DNA of 64,000 nucleotides from Strix aluco (Eukaryota; Chordata; Aves; Strigiformes; Strigidae), in NCBI RefSeq assembly GCF_031877795.1, contig NW_027436632.1, positions 306,001-370,000 on the forward strand. The letters are read 5' to 3'. The notes under the pieces were generated by a model, which was not told where the DNA came from, made no database searches, and saw nothing but the letters and a program-made list of their open reading frames with translations. The position numbers were made by a program, and so were the translations under genes. Below, one piece after another: positions 11,555-25,576 of the stretch (the stretch's first letter is position 1; the number at the start of each line of letters is the position of its first letter).

Positions 11555-11797
11555 GGAATTGTGAAGAGAGGTGAAGTTGTGTTCGAGGCTGCCAGAAGCC
11601 GCAGAATCCCAATCCTGATGGGAACACCTGGAGGTGACCAGAAGAGGACAGTGCGGATTGTTGCCGATTCCATCCCCGACTTGCCTGACCTGGGGCTTAT
11701 TGACAAGGAGCTGGCAACCAGTGGAGCTGGAAATCCCAAGGTAGAACAGATGATTAGAGACTCTACTAAAGCCTTAAGCAACTTGTCACTGCAATGA
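11555..11797 (+). CDS. HDAC11: Terminal coding exon of an HDAC11-like deacetylase gene
   Basis: An 80-codon open stretch ending in TGA, preceded by a canonical 3' splice site (T-rich tract, then CACAG at 11550-11554), with phase-0 entry. The first two-thirds follows the C-terminus of class IV histone deacetylase HDAC11: GIVKRGEVVF, RRIPILM, GGDQKRTVRIVADSI, then LGLI. HDAC11 is a Zn-dependent deacetylase and lysine defatty-acylase. In the family, the position after the double Gly is the catalytic Tyr of the GGYQKRT block; here it is Asp. The last 30 residues (to KALSNLSLQ) are unlike the human tail. No upstream HDAC11 exon was found in the 11.5 kb to the left. The lack of stops argues against long-dead sequence, while the Asp argues against normal catalysis. 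It is a diverged paralogue, a partial duplicate, or the end of a gene starting outside the window. Confidence 0.72.
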   Translation, partial: GIVKRGEVVFEAARSRRIPILMGTPGGDQKRTVRIVADSIPDLPDLGLIDKELATSGAGNPKVEQMIRDSTKALSNLSLQ

Positions 11798-14700
11798 CAA
11801 CTTACTGCATTTTAGGAAGCAGCTTCCTGGTTTAGGAGCAGGAAGTCTCCATATCATTATCAGGGTTAATATAACATATTTAAAAAGGACTCAACGTGCC
11901 AGTAAAATAACAGAGTAGAGATAATATGCAGTCACAGAATAATTGTGTCTAATTTCTGAAGCTACCTTGAGCAAAGGCAACAAGTCCTTCTAAGGTATTT
12001 GAGACATACACTCAGGGGTACTGTCTTTCAGTTTATAATATTACTGTAGAAAACTCTGATTGCTTCTCTTATTGTTATGGGTTGTCTGTTATGTTGAAAG
12101 AACTTGTAGCTGGTATCCAAAGACTGTCCCAGACCTATTTCAGATGATGCAGTTCAGACTGTGGTGGGAGAAAGGACTAAACTACTGGCATTTTTTTTAG
12201 ATACTGCATTTTATTGATTGCTTTTTTTATTGCAATATTTTTATAAAATGGGTTCTGTGCGGGCTTCAACTGTCAGTTCAATACTAAAGTTCAGTGCAAT
12301 ACTATAAAAAACAGTTCAGTTGGTAGGCTTTTTAAGCCATAGCCTATTAGAATGAAAGTTCATTAATTTATACTTTATTCCTGTTGTTGATAGTGACTTA
12401 AATCCTGCTTATAAACACCTTGAGAAATAAAATATGAACTGCCTTTGGCTCCATATGCAAATGAGCCATAAGGGCTCAGCATTAGCAGTCTAGTTTTTGC
12501 CTCCTGCATATAAAAGGCAATAGTTACTTGTAAATCACAGAGTAAAGAAACTACAATAAAATGAAAAGTGGTTTTAGAGTTCTGCAAATTCCTGCAGAAA
12601 ACCTGTAGAACTATAGGGTATCTTTTATTATTGCCAGCTTGTCATGTATAAAACAGGGAAGAGTAAATCTTGATTTTTTTTTTTTTTTCCCCCCAACTAG
12701 TGCTGTGTTTTTCACTTGCCTGAAGAGTAATGGTACTCATAGTTGCAGTCATAGTTTGTAACCAAATTGTTCATATTTACAGATAAAAATACAGTGAAAT
12801 TTCTACATTAAGTTAATGTGCTAACTTTATATGGGAGCTTCTAGGAGGACTTCGGAACAAAATAGTGTATTCAAAAGCAAATTCAGTACACTAACTGTAA
12901 AGTTTGGGTTTATTTAAGCTGGTATATTTTGCATTAGGTACTGTTTGTAGCATTGGGTTGTAAACATACTAAACTGTATATTTTTCAAGAGCTTTTTTAA
13001 ATTCCAAGTATTCACTGGTTTGTAGTGTAAGTTTCACGTCATATTTAGGTTTGAGCCTTTCTATGAAGGAGCACCAGTATTTTCCTTGCAGTAGAATTGG
13101 TGTGTAAGCTGTTTAAGGAATGTTTAATTCTAATTAGAATACTTACCTCACTTAGTGTTAATTTTTAGATTGGGCTTTGTTGATTGTAAGAACTTGCATA
13201 ATTGCTATAAATATCTGCTTTAAAACAGATTTGACATATTGCACTAATCTTGAGTTGTAACACTGTTATTGAAAAGCACTTTTAAATTTCTTACTAGAAG
13301 GACCATCAGAGTACAACTAATGTTGAGATTTATTTTTTCTATACTGTCTGATCTTACTGAAAGATGTTATTCTTTCATATATTTTTTATAAAATTATAAA
13401 TTACATTTCTATAAACTAAAACCCTGTCATAGTACCATATGGTCTTTTCCAAAACATTTTCTGTTTGTGTTAACATGTTTATATTATTTTCCCTTGGTGG
13501 AGATTAAAATGATGTTGAACAATGCTGACTGACTTTCACTTTCTTTTCACTTCCCGTGTATCTTGGCTGTCAAAAACTTCAAATGGAACAGTTTATTGGA
13601 AAGACAAGGAGATGTGTTTTTCATAGTTAATGTAACTGATACTGCAGTGAGTCTTAAGGGTGAGTAGTACAAGGTTTGTCAACGGCGAATGACTTCTCTA
13701 AGAGTTAATGTGTTGACCTCTTAAGGTGAGCTTGGAAGTTCTGTATCCAAATACTTTTTAAGATGTCATCGTAAGGGGTTAAAGTCACTTTATAATTCCA
13801 AGTTATGTGCCATTACCTATGTTGTTGAAAGTCCTGTTTTAAGTATTTTATTGTTACAAGGTGTTAAACTGTAAACTAAGTGTCTGTTAAGGCTGCGGTA
13901 GTTTGTTAGAGGTCTTTTATAGATCAGCATCTCAGAGAACCAAACGTTTGCAGCAGAGCCTGCTAGTTTTCAGACTCACCTGTAAAATTTGTGATTGTTA
14001 AGCAACAGCCACACTGACTGCATTTTCAGTGTTCATTGTAAAGTTAGAATTGGTGAACAGGTAACTCCTCCTTCGTACTTTTCAAAAATTTTGATTTAGT
14101 GTCATATTTGACTTGGTTGTTAAAACCAAAATATTAATTTCTACACATTAACAAACTGGTCCAAGATAAATGTGTACTATGTTTCAAAAAGAAGTGGTGA
14201 AACCATTTCTAAGTTGAATTTAGACCTCAGATACTGTACGATTCACAGTTCAGCTTTATTGAGATTGCCTGGCTGTAAAAGGAAGGAAATTGATGTAACA
14301 TGTACTTGGATCCATTTATGTTTAAGGGGAAAAAAACCCAGTTATTCTTTCTTAAGATGGAATAAATCAGTGATCATTAGGCAAAGTTCACTGAAAATTT
14401 CATCATGGAAACCTTGCCTTGACCTACCACCATCAAAATTTTTAGCTTTGACAAGAACTTTTGTGGAACACGAAGACCTATGAAAGTCTCCTAGGAGAAT
14501 GCCATATAGCCACAAACTTTATGGGGGAAAAGGGTTTTGTTGGTTTTTTTTTAATTGCAGTGGTAACTATAAAATCCTCCCATAATAGGAAGGAGTGTTT
14601 CAGAACTGATGCCCTAACTTACAACCAAAAAATTATCTCGAGGAAAGATCTAGTAGGTCTTGTCTTTCATAATAAGGCATTAGTTTGACTCAAATTACTT

Positions 14701-14815
14701 AGAAAACAGAGAGGATTGTTCAATAGCTTATAGTTAATGTATGAACATGCATTTCTTGCTAGTCATCCATGAGTGAAATTTATTTAAAAAATAAACTGAA
14801 AAGTTGGTGTTTTCG
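11798..14815 (+). other. Putative long 3' UTR of the HDAC11-like gene
   Basis: AT-rich, almost ORF-free sequence directly after the stop codon, with candidate polyadenylation signals at 12426-12431, 12555-12560 and 14790-14795. No exon or repeat family was recognised. Extent is inference; transcripts could end at any of these signals. Confidence 0.35.
14790..14795 (+). terminator. Candidate distal polyadenylation signal
   Basis: AATAAA followed within about 15 bases by a GT-rich stretch (GTTGGTGTTTTCG), the usual layout of a cleavage site. Others at 12426-12431 and 12555-12560 are equally possible. Confidence 0.3.
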
Positions 14816-16030
14816 TCTATTTGATTTGACAGTTGGCGCATCGAGCTCCAGCCCCCCTTGCCTCTCTGACAGCTGACACGCAGTGTAGAGCTTGGCACTG
14901 GAAACACTGGGTGTTGTGCTTACACTGGCTAAATCCTAGCTTTAGATGGTAATAGCAATCTCTTTCATGCTGAAGGTATGATTTTTTTTTTGTTTGTTTG
15001 TTTGACTTTGGTGTTTTCATTGTGAAGTCCCAGACTTGTATCATGAATACAAGGAAGAATTTGAGTCACACTTTTAACCGTTGAGCATGCCTTCATTCAT
15101 CCCCTGATGACATCTGTACTTTGTTGAAATCCCCTTTGCAGTTCCCCTTTGTTATCTCCAAGGTTTCTTTGGTCTCCAAGGCCCGCTCAAGACTCCTCCG
15201 CTCCCATTGCCGAGCTCTCGTGAGGGCTCTTTGAGCTCCTTTTTTCCATTTGGAACCCTTCCTGCATCCGCATCTGTTACCCCAGTCGGTCTTTCTGTCC
15301 TCCCATCCATTCGGTGCACCTCCATTCAGTTCCCCGGCCCCCTGAGGACATCTCTACTTTGTTTGATTCCCTTTTGAATTCGTTGCATCCCCGAGACTTC
15401 TTTGGTCTCTCTAATCCCCGTGACAATGCCTCTCGTTTTGCCAGAACCTTTTCTGAAACCATCTTTGTGCTCCAGAGCCATCTATTTGTTTTCCATCTTA
15501 TCACATGTCTTTATTTGGTATCTGGTATCCCAAAGACGTGTGTCGTCAGCTTAGATCTCTTCCGGAGTTTTTCAGAGAAGAGGATCACCTTCATATGTTA
15601 TCGATAAATCTCCTGTGGGGGTGTTTGTCATGTTTTGCAATTTATTTTTGTTCTAGCAACTTAGGTGTTAGTTAGGCTGGTTCATACAGTTTCTGATACA
15701 TGTCATGCAATTCCGTGGTTTTTTGTCTATTCTGTCCTTTGGGACTCTTAGGGGAGTTAGTCAGAATGTCAAGGTCACTCTGAATTGTTGGCAATGTACA
15801 GTAAATAATTTATATTGCAGCCTGTGGTATTTCTGAGAAGGAAATCTTATAGGATCTAATTCTGCTTTGTTCTTTACTCCTATCTAGAACATGGTTTTGT
15901 TAGAAGTTAGGTCGCGTGCGTGGTCTTGCTAGAAAAGAAGCGAACCCAGTAGCATTTTTGTTTTTCACAGGAAACTAAAGCACATCATTTAGGATAATGA
16001 TATCGCTATTGCATGTAGCCAACTACTTCC
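14816..16030. other. Non-coding flank left of the minisatellite
   Basis: No gene recognised. Contains the imperfect 238-bp duplication listed separately and ends abruptly at the C-rich array at 16031. Confidence 0.5.
15090..15440. repeat. Imperfect direct duplication, period about 238 bp
   Basis: CCTGATGACATCTGTACTTT at 15103 recurs as CCTGAGGACATCTCTACTTT at 15341, each preceded by a CATTCA...CCCC segment and followed by TTCTTTGGTCTC some 45-50 bases on. Two partial copies; function unknown. Confidence 0.5.
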
Positions 16031-19000
16031 CGACATCACCCCCCCAAGAGAGATGACAACGACAGCACCGCCACAACACAGACGATGACATGGTCCCACG
16101 CCCCACCCCCGACAGGCGACGACTTCGGCCCACCCCCCCCCAAGAGAGGCGACAACCTCACCCCCCCGCCCCCAAAACCAGGCGATGACACCGCCCCCCC
16201 CCCCCCCAATAGAGGCGACATCGCCCCCCCCAACACAAGCGACGACTTTGCCCCACCCAAAGACAGGCAACGACCTCGCGCCCCCCCCCCCCCCCAAGAG
16301 AGGCGACACCGCGCACCCCCCCCACTCATCAAGACAGAGGACATCACCCCCCCCACCCCACGAAATGCGACGACCTCGCCCATCCCCCCCCCCCCGAAGA
16401 CAGGCGACCTTGCCCCCCCCCACACCTGAAGAGAGACAACGTTGTCCCCCCCCCCGTCCCCCCCCCAAGACAGGCGACGACCTCACCCCACCCCCCCTCC
16501 CCGCAAAAGACAAACGACATCGGCACCCCCCTCCCCAAGACAGGCGACGACTTCGACCCCCACGCCCCCCCAAGACAGGCGACGATTTCAACCCCCCACC
16601 CCCACCCCCGGATAGACGACGACCTCGCCCCCCCCCCCACCCAAGACAAGCGACGACCTCGGCACACCCCCCCCCCAAGACAGGCGACATCGGCACCCAC
16701 CCCCCCCAAGACAGGCGACGACATCGCCCCCCCCACCCCACCCAAGACAGGCGACGCCTTCAGCCCCCACCCCCCCGCCCCCAGAATAGACGACGACCTC
16801 GCCCCCTCCCCCCCCCAACACAGGCGACGACTTCACCCCCCCCACCCCAAGACAGGCGACAATTTCAGCCCCCCTCCCCCAGGATAGGCGACGATTTCAG
16901 CCCCCCCCCACCAAGGATAGACAATGACCTCGCCCCCGCCACCCAAGACAGGCGACGACGTCGACCCCCCCCCCACGACAGACGACGACCTCGCCCACCC
17001 CCCCAAGACAGACGATGACCTCGCCCCCCCCCAAGACATGCAACGACATCGCCCCCCCCACCCCAGACAGACGACGACATCGCCCCCCCTCCCCAAGACA
17101 AGCGACGATCTCGCACCCCACCCCTCCCCCCAAGACAGGCGACGACATCGCCCCCCCCCAAAGACAAGCGACGAACTTGCCCCCCCCACAAGACAGACGA
17201 CGACATCACCCCCCCCCCCCAACACAGGCAACGACATCGCCCCGCCCCCCCCAAGACAGGCGACGACTTCGCCCCCCCACCCCAAGACAGGCGATGATTT
17301 CAGGCCCCCCCTGCAGGATAGGCGACGATTTCAGCCCCCCCCCCACCAAGCATAGAGGATGACCTCGCCCCTGCCCCCCAAGACAGACGACGACCTCGGC
17401 GCCCCCCGCCCCCCCCAAGACAGACGCCGACATCGCCCCCCCCAAGACAAGCGATGACATCGCCCCCCACCCTCCAAGACAGGCGACATCAGCACCCACC
17501 CCCCCCAAGACAGGCGACGTTTTCAATCCCCCACCCCCCCCCCAGGATAGACGACGACCTCGCCCCCCCCACCCAAGACAAGCGACGACTTCACCGCCCC
17601 CACCACAAGACAGGCGACAATTTCAGCCCCCCCCCCCCCCCCCCCCAAGGATAGACGATGACCTCGCCCCTGCCCCCCAAGACAGGCGATGACCTCGACC
17701 CCCCCCCCCCCCCCAAGACAGACGACGACCTTGTCCACCCCCCAAGACAGACGACGACCTCGCCCCCCCCCCCCAAGACAAGCGACGATCTCGCCCCCCC
17801 TCCCCCCCCAAGACAGGCGACGACATCGCCCCCCACCCTCCAAGACAGGCAACATCGGCACACACCCCCCCCAAGACAGGCGAGGAATTCGGCCCCCACC
17901 CCCCCCAAGACAGGCGACGATTTCAACCCCCCACCCCCCACCCCAGGATAGACGACGACCTCGCCCCCCCCCACCCAAGACAAGCGACGACCTCGACCCC
18001 CCCTCCCCAAGACAGGCGATGACTTCGATCCGCCCCCCCACGACAGACGACGACCTCGACACCTCCCCCCCAAGACAGGCGACGACGTCGCGCTCCCCCC
18101 GCCCACCCCGAAAGGCGATGACCTCGCCCCCCCCCAAGACAGGCCACGACCTTGCACCTCCCCAAAGACAGAATACGACATCGCCCGCCCCCCAAGACAG
18201 GCGACATCGCCCTCCCCCCCCGCCGAAGACAGGCGACCTTGCCCCCCCTCCCCAAGACAGGCGACGACATCGCCCCCCCCCCCCCAAGACAGGCAACGAC
18301 ATCGCCCCCCCCCCCCCAACCCCAGACAGACGACGACATCGGCGCCCCCCCCCAAGACAGGCGACGACCTCGCGCCCCCGCCCCAAGACAGGCGACGACT
18401 TCGCCCCCCCCCAACCCAAGACAGACGACGACATCGACCCCCCTCCAAGACAGGCGAGGAGATCGCCCCCCCCCAAGACAGGCGACGACCTCGACCCCCC
18501 CCCCCACCCAAGACAGGCGACGATATCGCCCCCCTCCCCCCAAGGATAGACGACGACCTCGACCCCCCCCCCCGCCACAACAGACGACGACCTCGACCCC
18601 CCCACCCAAGACAGACGACGACATCGCCCCCCCCAAGACAGGCGACGACATCGCCCCCCACCCTCCAAGACAGGCGACATCGGCACCCACCCCCCCCAAG
18701 ACAGGCGAGGAATTCGGCCCCCCCCCCCCCCAAGACAGGCGACGACTTCGCCCCCCCCACCCCAAGACAGGCGACGATTTCAACCCCCCACCCCCCCCCC
18801 CAGGATAGACGACGACCTCGTCCCCCCCCACCCAATACAAGCGACGACCTCGGCACCACCCCCCCTCCAAGACAGGCGAGGACTTCGCCCCCCCACCCCC
18901 CCCGAGACAGGCGACGACTTCGCCCCCCCCACCCCAAGACAGGCGACAATTTCAGCCCCCCTTCCCCAGGATAGGCGACGATTTCAGCCCCCCCCCCCAC

Positions 19001-19459
19001 CAAGGATAGACAATGACCTCGCCCCCCCCCCCCAAGACAGACGACGACATCGGCGCCCCCCGCCCCCCCCAAGACAGACGCCGACATCGCCCCCCCCAAG
19101 ACATGCAACGACATCACCCCCCCCCACCCCAGACAGACGACGACATCGCCCCCCCTCCCCAAGACAAGCGACGATCTCGCACCCCACCCCTCCCCCCAAG
19201 ACAGGGGACGACATCGCCCCCCCCCAAAGACAAGCGACGAACTTGCCCCCCCCACAAGACAGACGACGACATCGCCCCCCCCCCCAACACAGGCGACGAC
19301 ATCGCCCCGCCCCCCCCAAGACAGGCGAGGACTTCGCCCCCCCCCACCCCAAGACAGGCGACGATTTCAGGCCCCCCCTGCAGGATAGGCGACGATTTCA
19401 GCCCCCCCCCCCGAAGCATAGAGGATGACCTCGCCCCTGCCCCCCAAGACAGACGACGA

Positions 19460-21200
19460 CCTCGAACCCCCCCAAAGACAGACTATGACCTCCCCCCCAA
19501 GACAGACGACGACATCGGCGCCCCCCGCCCCCCCCAAGACAGACGCCGACATCGCCCCCCCCAAGACAGGCGACGACCTCGCCCCTCCACCCCCCCCAAG
19601 ACAGGTGACGATATCGCCCCCCACCCCCCCCCCAAGACAGGCGACGACCTCGGACCCCCCCCCCCACCCAAGACAGGCGACGACCTCGCCCCCCACCCCC
19701 CCCACGACAGGCGACCTTGCCCCCCCCCCCAAGACAGGCGACGACATCGCCCCCCCCCCCAACCCCAGACAGACGACGACATCGGCGCCCCCCCCAAGAC
19801 AGGCGACGACCTCGCCCCCCCCCCCCCAAGACAGACGACGACATCGCCTTCCCCCCCCAAGACAAGCAACGACCTCGCCCCCGCCCCAAGAGAGGCGACA
19901 TTGACCCCCCCCCCCCAAGACAGAGGACAGCGCCCCCTCCCCCCCAAGAAATGCGACGACCTCGCCCACCCCCCCCGAAGACAAGCGACCTTGACCCCCC
20001 CCGGAAGAGAGGCGACTTTGCCCCCCCCAAAGACAAGCGACGACATCGCCTTCCCCCCCCCCAAGACAGGTGACAACATCGCCCCCCGCCCCCCCAAAAG
20101 ACAAACGACATCGGCGCCCCCCCCAAGACAGACGAAGACCTCGACCCCCCCAAGACAGACGATGACCTCGCCCCCCACCCTCCAAGACAGGCGACATCGG
20201 CACCCACCCCCCCCAAGACAGGCGAGGAATTCGGCCCCCCCCCCCCCAAGACAGGCGACGACTTCGCCCCCCCCACCCCAAGACAGGCGACGATTTCAAC
20301 CCCCCAACCCCCCCCAGGATAGACGACGACCTCGTCCCCCCCCACCCAAGACAAGCGACGACCTCGGCACCACCCCCCCTCCAAGACAGGCGACGTCGCC
20401 CCCCCCCCCTCCAAGACAGGCGAGGACTTCGCCCCCCCACCCCCCCCGAGACAGGCGACGACTTCGCCCCCCCCACCCCAAGACAGGCGACAATTTCAGC
20501 CCCCCTTCCCCAGGATAGGCGACGATTTCAGCCCCCCCCCCCCACCAAGGATAGACAATGACCTCGCCCCCCCCCCCAAGACAGACGACGACATCGGCGC
20601 CCCCCGCCCCCCCCCAAGACAGACGCCGACATCGCCCCCCCCAAGACAGGCGACGACCTCGCCCCTCCACCCCCCCCAAGACAGGTGACGATATCGCCCC
20701 CCACCCCCCCCCCAAGACAGGCGACGACCTCGGACACCCCCCCCCACCCAAGACAGGCGACGACCTCGCCCCCCACCCCCCCCCACGACAGGCGACCTTG
20801 CCCCCCCCCCCCCAAGACAGGCGACGACATCGCCCCCCCCCCCAACCCCAGACAGACGACGACATCGGCGCCCCCCCCAAGACAGGCGACGACCTCGCCC
20901 CCCCCCCCCCAAGACAGACGACGACATCGCCTTCCCCCCCCCAAGACAAGCAACGACCTCGCCCCCGCCCCAAGAGAGGCGACATTGACCCCCCCCCCAA
21001 GACAGAGGACAGCGCCCCCTCCCCCCCAAGAAATGCGACGACCTCGCCCACCCCCCCCGAAGACAAGCGACCTTGACCCCCCCCGGAAGAGAGGCGACTT
21101 TGCCCCCCCCCAAAGACAAGCGACGACATCGCCTTCCCCCCCCCAAGACAGGTGACAACATCGCCCCCCGCCCCCCCAAAAGACAAACGACATCGGCGCC
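19460..21200. repeat. Higher-order duplication in the minisatellite, offset ~1082 bp
   Basis: The same ordered string of unit variants appears twice. The marker AAGAAATGCGACGACC is at 19946 and 21028, and the marker AAGACAGACGCCGACATCG near 19533 and 20616, giving the same offset. The first marker also recurs at 22942 and 24673 (1731 bp apart), with a diverged copy at 16358. Confidence 0.75.
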
Positions 21201-24200
21201 CCCCCCAAGACAGACGAAGACCTCGACCCCCCCCAAGACAGACGACGACATCGGCGCCCCCCGCCCCCCCCCAAGACAGATGCCGACATCGCCCCCCCCA
21301 AGACAGACGCCGACATCGCCCCCCCCAAGACAAGCGACGACATCGCCCCCCACCCTCCAAGACAGGCGACATCGGCACCCACCCCCCCCAAGACAGGCGA
21401 CGATTTCAACCCCCCCCCCCAGGATAGGCGACGATTTCAGGCCCCCCCCCCCCCAAGGATAGACGATGACCTCGCCCCTGCCCCCCAAGACAGGCGACGA
21501 CCTCGACCCCCCCCCCCCAAGACAGACGACGACCTCGCCCCCCCCACCCAAGACAAGCGACGACTTCACCCCCCCCACCCCAAGACAGGCGACAATTTCA
21601 GCCCCCCCCCCCAGGATAGGCGACGATTTCAGGCCCCCCCCCCCCCCCAAGGATAGACGATGACCTCGCCCCTGCCCCCCAAGACAGGCGACGACCTCGA
21701 CCCCCCCCCCCCAAGACAGACGACGACCTCGCCCCCCCCCCCCAAGACAGGCGACGACCTCGACCCCCCCTCCCCAAGACAAGCGACGATCTCGCCCCCC
21801 CTCCCCCCCCAAGAAAGGCGACGACCTCGCCCCCCACCCCCCCCACGACAGGCGACCTTGCCCCCCCCCCCCGCCCCCAAGACAGGCGACGACATCGCCC
21901 CCCACCCTCCAAGACAGGCAACATCGGCACACACCCCCCCCCAAGACAGGCGAGGAATTCGGCCCCCACCCCCCCCAAGACAGGCGACGATTTCAACCCC
22001 CCACCCCCCACCCCAGGATAGACGACGACCTCGCCCCCCCCCATCCAAGACAGGCGACGACATCGCCCCCCCCACCCCACCCAAGACAGGCGACGCCTTC
22101 AGCCCCCACCCCCCCCCCCAGGATAGACGACGACCTCGCCCCCCCACCCCCAACACAGGCGACGACTTCACCCCCCCCACCCCAAGACAGGCGACAATTT
22201 CAGCCCCCCTCCCCGAGGATAGGCGACGATTTCAGCCCCCCCCCCACCAAGGATAGACAATGACCTCGCCCCCGCCACCCAAGACAGGCGACGACGTCGA
22301 CCCCCCCCCCCACGACAGACGACGACCTCGCCCCTCCACCCCCCCCAAGACAGGCGACGACCTCGCCCCCCAGCCCCCCAACGACAGGCGCCCTTGTCCC
22401 CCCCCCCCCCCCAAGACAGGCAACGACATCGCCCCCCCCCCCAAGACAGACGACGACATCGCCTTCCCCCCCCCAAGACAAGCAACGACCTCGCCCCCGC
22501 CCCAAGACAGGCGACGACCTCGCCCCCCCACCCCCCCCAAGACAGGTGACGATATCGCCCCCCCCCCCCAAGACAGGCGACGACTTCGCCCCCCCCAACC
22601 CAAGACAGACGACGACATCGACCCCCCTCCAAGACAGGCGAGGAGATCGCCCCCCCCCAAGACAGGCGACGACCTCGACCCCCCCCCCCACCCAAGACAG
22701 GCGACGATATCGCCCCCCTCCCCCCAAGGATAGACGACGACCTCGACCCCCCCCCCCCGCCACAACAGACGACGACCTCGACCCCCCCACCAAGACAGGC
22801 GACGACCTCGCCCCCCCCCCAAGACAGACGACGACATCGCCTTCCCCCCCCCCAAGACAAGCAACGACCTCGCCCCCGCCCCAAGAGAGGCGACATCGAC
22901 CCCCCCCCCCCCAAGACAGAGGACAGCGCCCCCTCCCCCCCAAGAAATGCGACGACCTCGCCCACCCCCCCCCGAAGACAGGCGACCTTGACCCCCCCGG
23001 AAGAGAGGCGACTTTGCCCCCCCCCAAAGACAAGCGACGACATCGCCTTCCCCCCCCCAAGACAGGTGACAACATCGCCCCCCGCCCCCCCAAAAGACAA
23101 ACGACATCGGCGCCCCCCCCAAGACAGACGAAGACCTCGACCCCCCCCAAGACAGACGATGACCTCGCCCCCCCCCCAAGACAGACGCCGACATCGCCCC
23201 CCCCAAGACAGGCGACGACATCGACCACCCCTCCCCAAGACAAGCGACGATCTCGCCCCCCAACCCCCCCCCCCAAGACAGGCGACGACCTCGCCCCCCA
23301 CCCCCCCCACGACAGGCGACCTTGCCCCCCCCCCCCCCAAGACAGGCGACGACATCGCCCCCCACCCTCCAAGACAGGCGACATCGGCACCCACCCCCCC
23401 CAAGACAGGCGAGGAATTCGGCCCCCCCCCCCCCCCAAGACAGGCGACGACTTCGCCCCCCCCACCCCAAGACAGGCGACGATTTCAACCCCCCACCCCC
23501 CCCCCAGGATAGACGACGACCTCGTCCCCCCCCACCCAAGACAAGCGACGACCTCGGCACCACCCCCCCTCCAAGACAGGCGACGTCGCCCCCCCCCCTC
23601 CAAGACAGGCGAGGACTTCGCCCCCCCACCCCCCCCGAGACAGGCGACGACTTCGCCCCCCCCACCCCAAGACAGGCGACAATTTCAGCCCCCCTTCCCC
23701 AGGATAGGCGACGATTTCAGCCCCCCCCCCCACCAAGGATAGACAATGACCTCGCCCCCCCCCCCAAGACAGACGCCGACATCGCCCCCCCCAAGACAGG
23801 CGACGACCTCGCCCCTCCACCCCCCCCAAGACAGGTGACGATATCGCCCCCCACCCCCCCCACCCAAGACAGGCGACGACCTCGCCCCCCCCCACCCAAG
23901 ACAAGCGACGACTTCGATCCGCCCCCCCACGACAGACTACGACCTCGACACCTCCCGCCCAAGACAGGCGACGACGTCGCGCTCCCCCCGCCCACCCCGA
24001 AAGGCGATGACCTCGCCCCCCCCCAAGACAGGCGACGACCTTGCCCCTCCCCAAAGACAGAATACGACATCGCCCGCCCCCCAAGACAGGCGACATCGCC
24101 CTCCCCCCCCGCCGAAGACAGGCGACCTTGCCCCCCCTCCCCAAGACAGGCGACGACATCGCCCCCCCCCCCCAAAACAGGCAACGACATCGCCCCCCCC

Positions 24201-25576
24201 CCCCAACCCCAGACAGACGACGACATCGGCGCCCCCCCCCAAGACAGGCGACGACCTCGCGCCCCCCGCCCCAAGACAGGCGACGACCTCGCCCCCCCAC
24301 CCCCCCCAAGACAGGTGACGATATCGCCCCCCCCCCCCCAAGACAGGCGACGACTTCGCCCCCCCCAACCCAAGACAGACGACGACATCGACCCCCCTCC
24401 AAGACAGGCGAGGAGCTCGCCCCCCCCCAAGGATAGACGACGACCTCGACCCCCCCCCCGCCACAACAGACGACGAACTCGACCCCCCCACCCAAGACAG
24501 ACGACGACATCGCCTTCCCCCCCCCAAGACAGGCGACGACCTCGCCCCCCCCCCAAGACAGACGACGACATCGCCTTCCCCCCCCCCAAGACAAGCAACG
24601 ACCTCGCCCCCGCCCCAAGAGAGGCGACATCGACCCCCCCCCCAAGACAGAGGACAGCGCCCCCTCCCCCCCAAGAAATGCGACGACCTCGCCCACCCCC
24701 CCCCCGAAGACAGGCGACCTTGACCCCCCCGGAAGAGAGGCGACTTTGCCCCCCCCCAAAGACAAGCGACGACATCGCCTTCCCCCCCCCAAGACAGGTG
24801 ACAACATCGCCCCCCGCCCCCCCAAAAGACAAACGACATCGGCGCCCCCCCCAAGACAGACGAAGACCTCGACCCCCCCCAAGACAGACGATGACCTCGC
24901 CCCCCCCCCAAGACAGACGCCGACATCGCCCCCCCCAAGACAGGCGACGACATCGACCACCCCTCCCCAAGACAAGCGACGATCTCGCCCCCCACCCCCC
25001 CCCCCCAAGACAGGCGACGACTTCGCCCCCCACCCACCAAGACAGGCGACATCGGCACCCACCCCCCCCAAGACAGGCGAGGAATTCGCCCCCCCCCCCC
25101 CCAAGACAGGCGACGACTTCGCCCCCCCCACCCCAAGACAGGCGACAATTTCAGCCCCCCTTCCCCAGGATAGGCGACGATTTCAGCCCCCCCCCCCCAC
25201 CAAGGATAGACAATGACCTCGCCTCCCCCCCCAAGACAGACGACGACATCGGCGCCCCCCGCCCCCCCCAAGACAGACGCCGACATCGCCCCCCCCAAGA
25301 CAGGCGACGACGTCGACCCCCCCCCCAAGACAGACGATGACCTCGCCCCCCCCCAAGACATGCAACGACATCGCCCCCCCCACCCCAGACAGACGACGAC
25401 ATCGCCCCCCCTCCCCAAGACAAGCGACGATCTCGCACCCCACCCCTCCCCCCAAGACAGGCGACGACATCGCCCCCCCCCAAAGACAAGCGACGAACTT
25501 GCCCCCCCCACAAGACAGACGACGACATCGCCCCCCCCCCCAACACAGGCGACGACATCGCCCCGCCCCCCCCAAG

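Noticed and set aside
11561-11563. Possible translation start at the beginning of the HDAC11-like exon
   Set aside because: The codon is GTG inside an exon that begins at a splice acceptor; the protein sequence clearly continues from an upstream exon.
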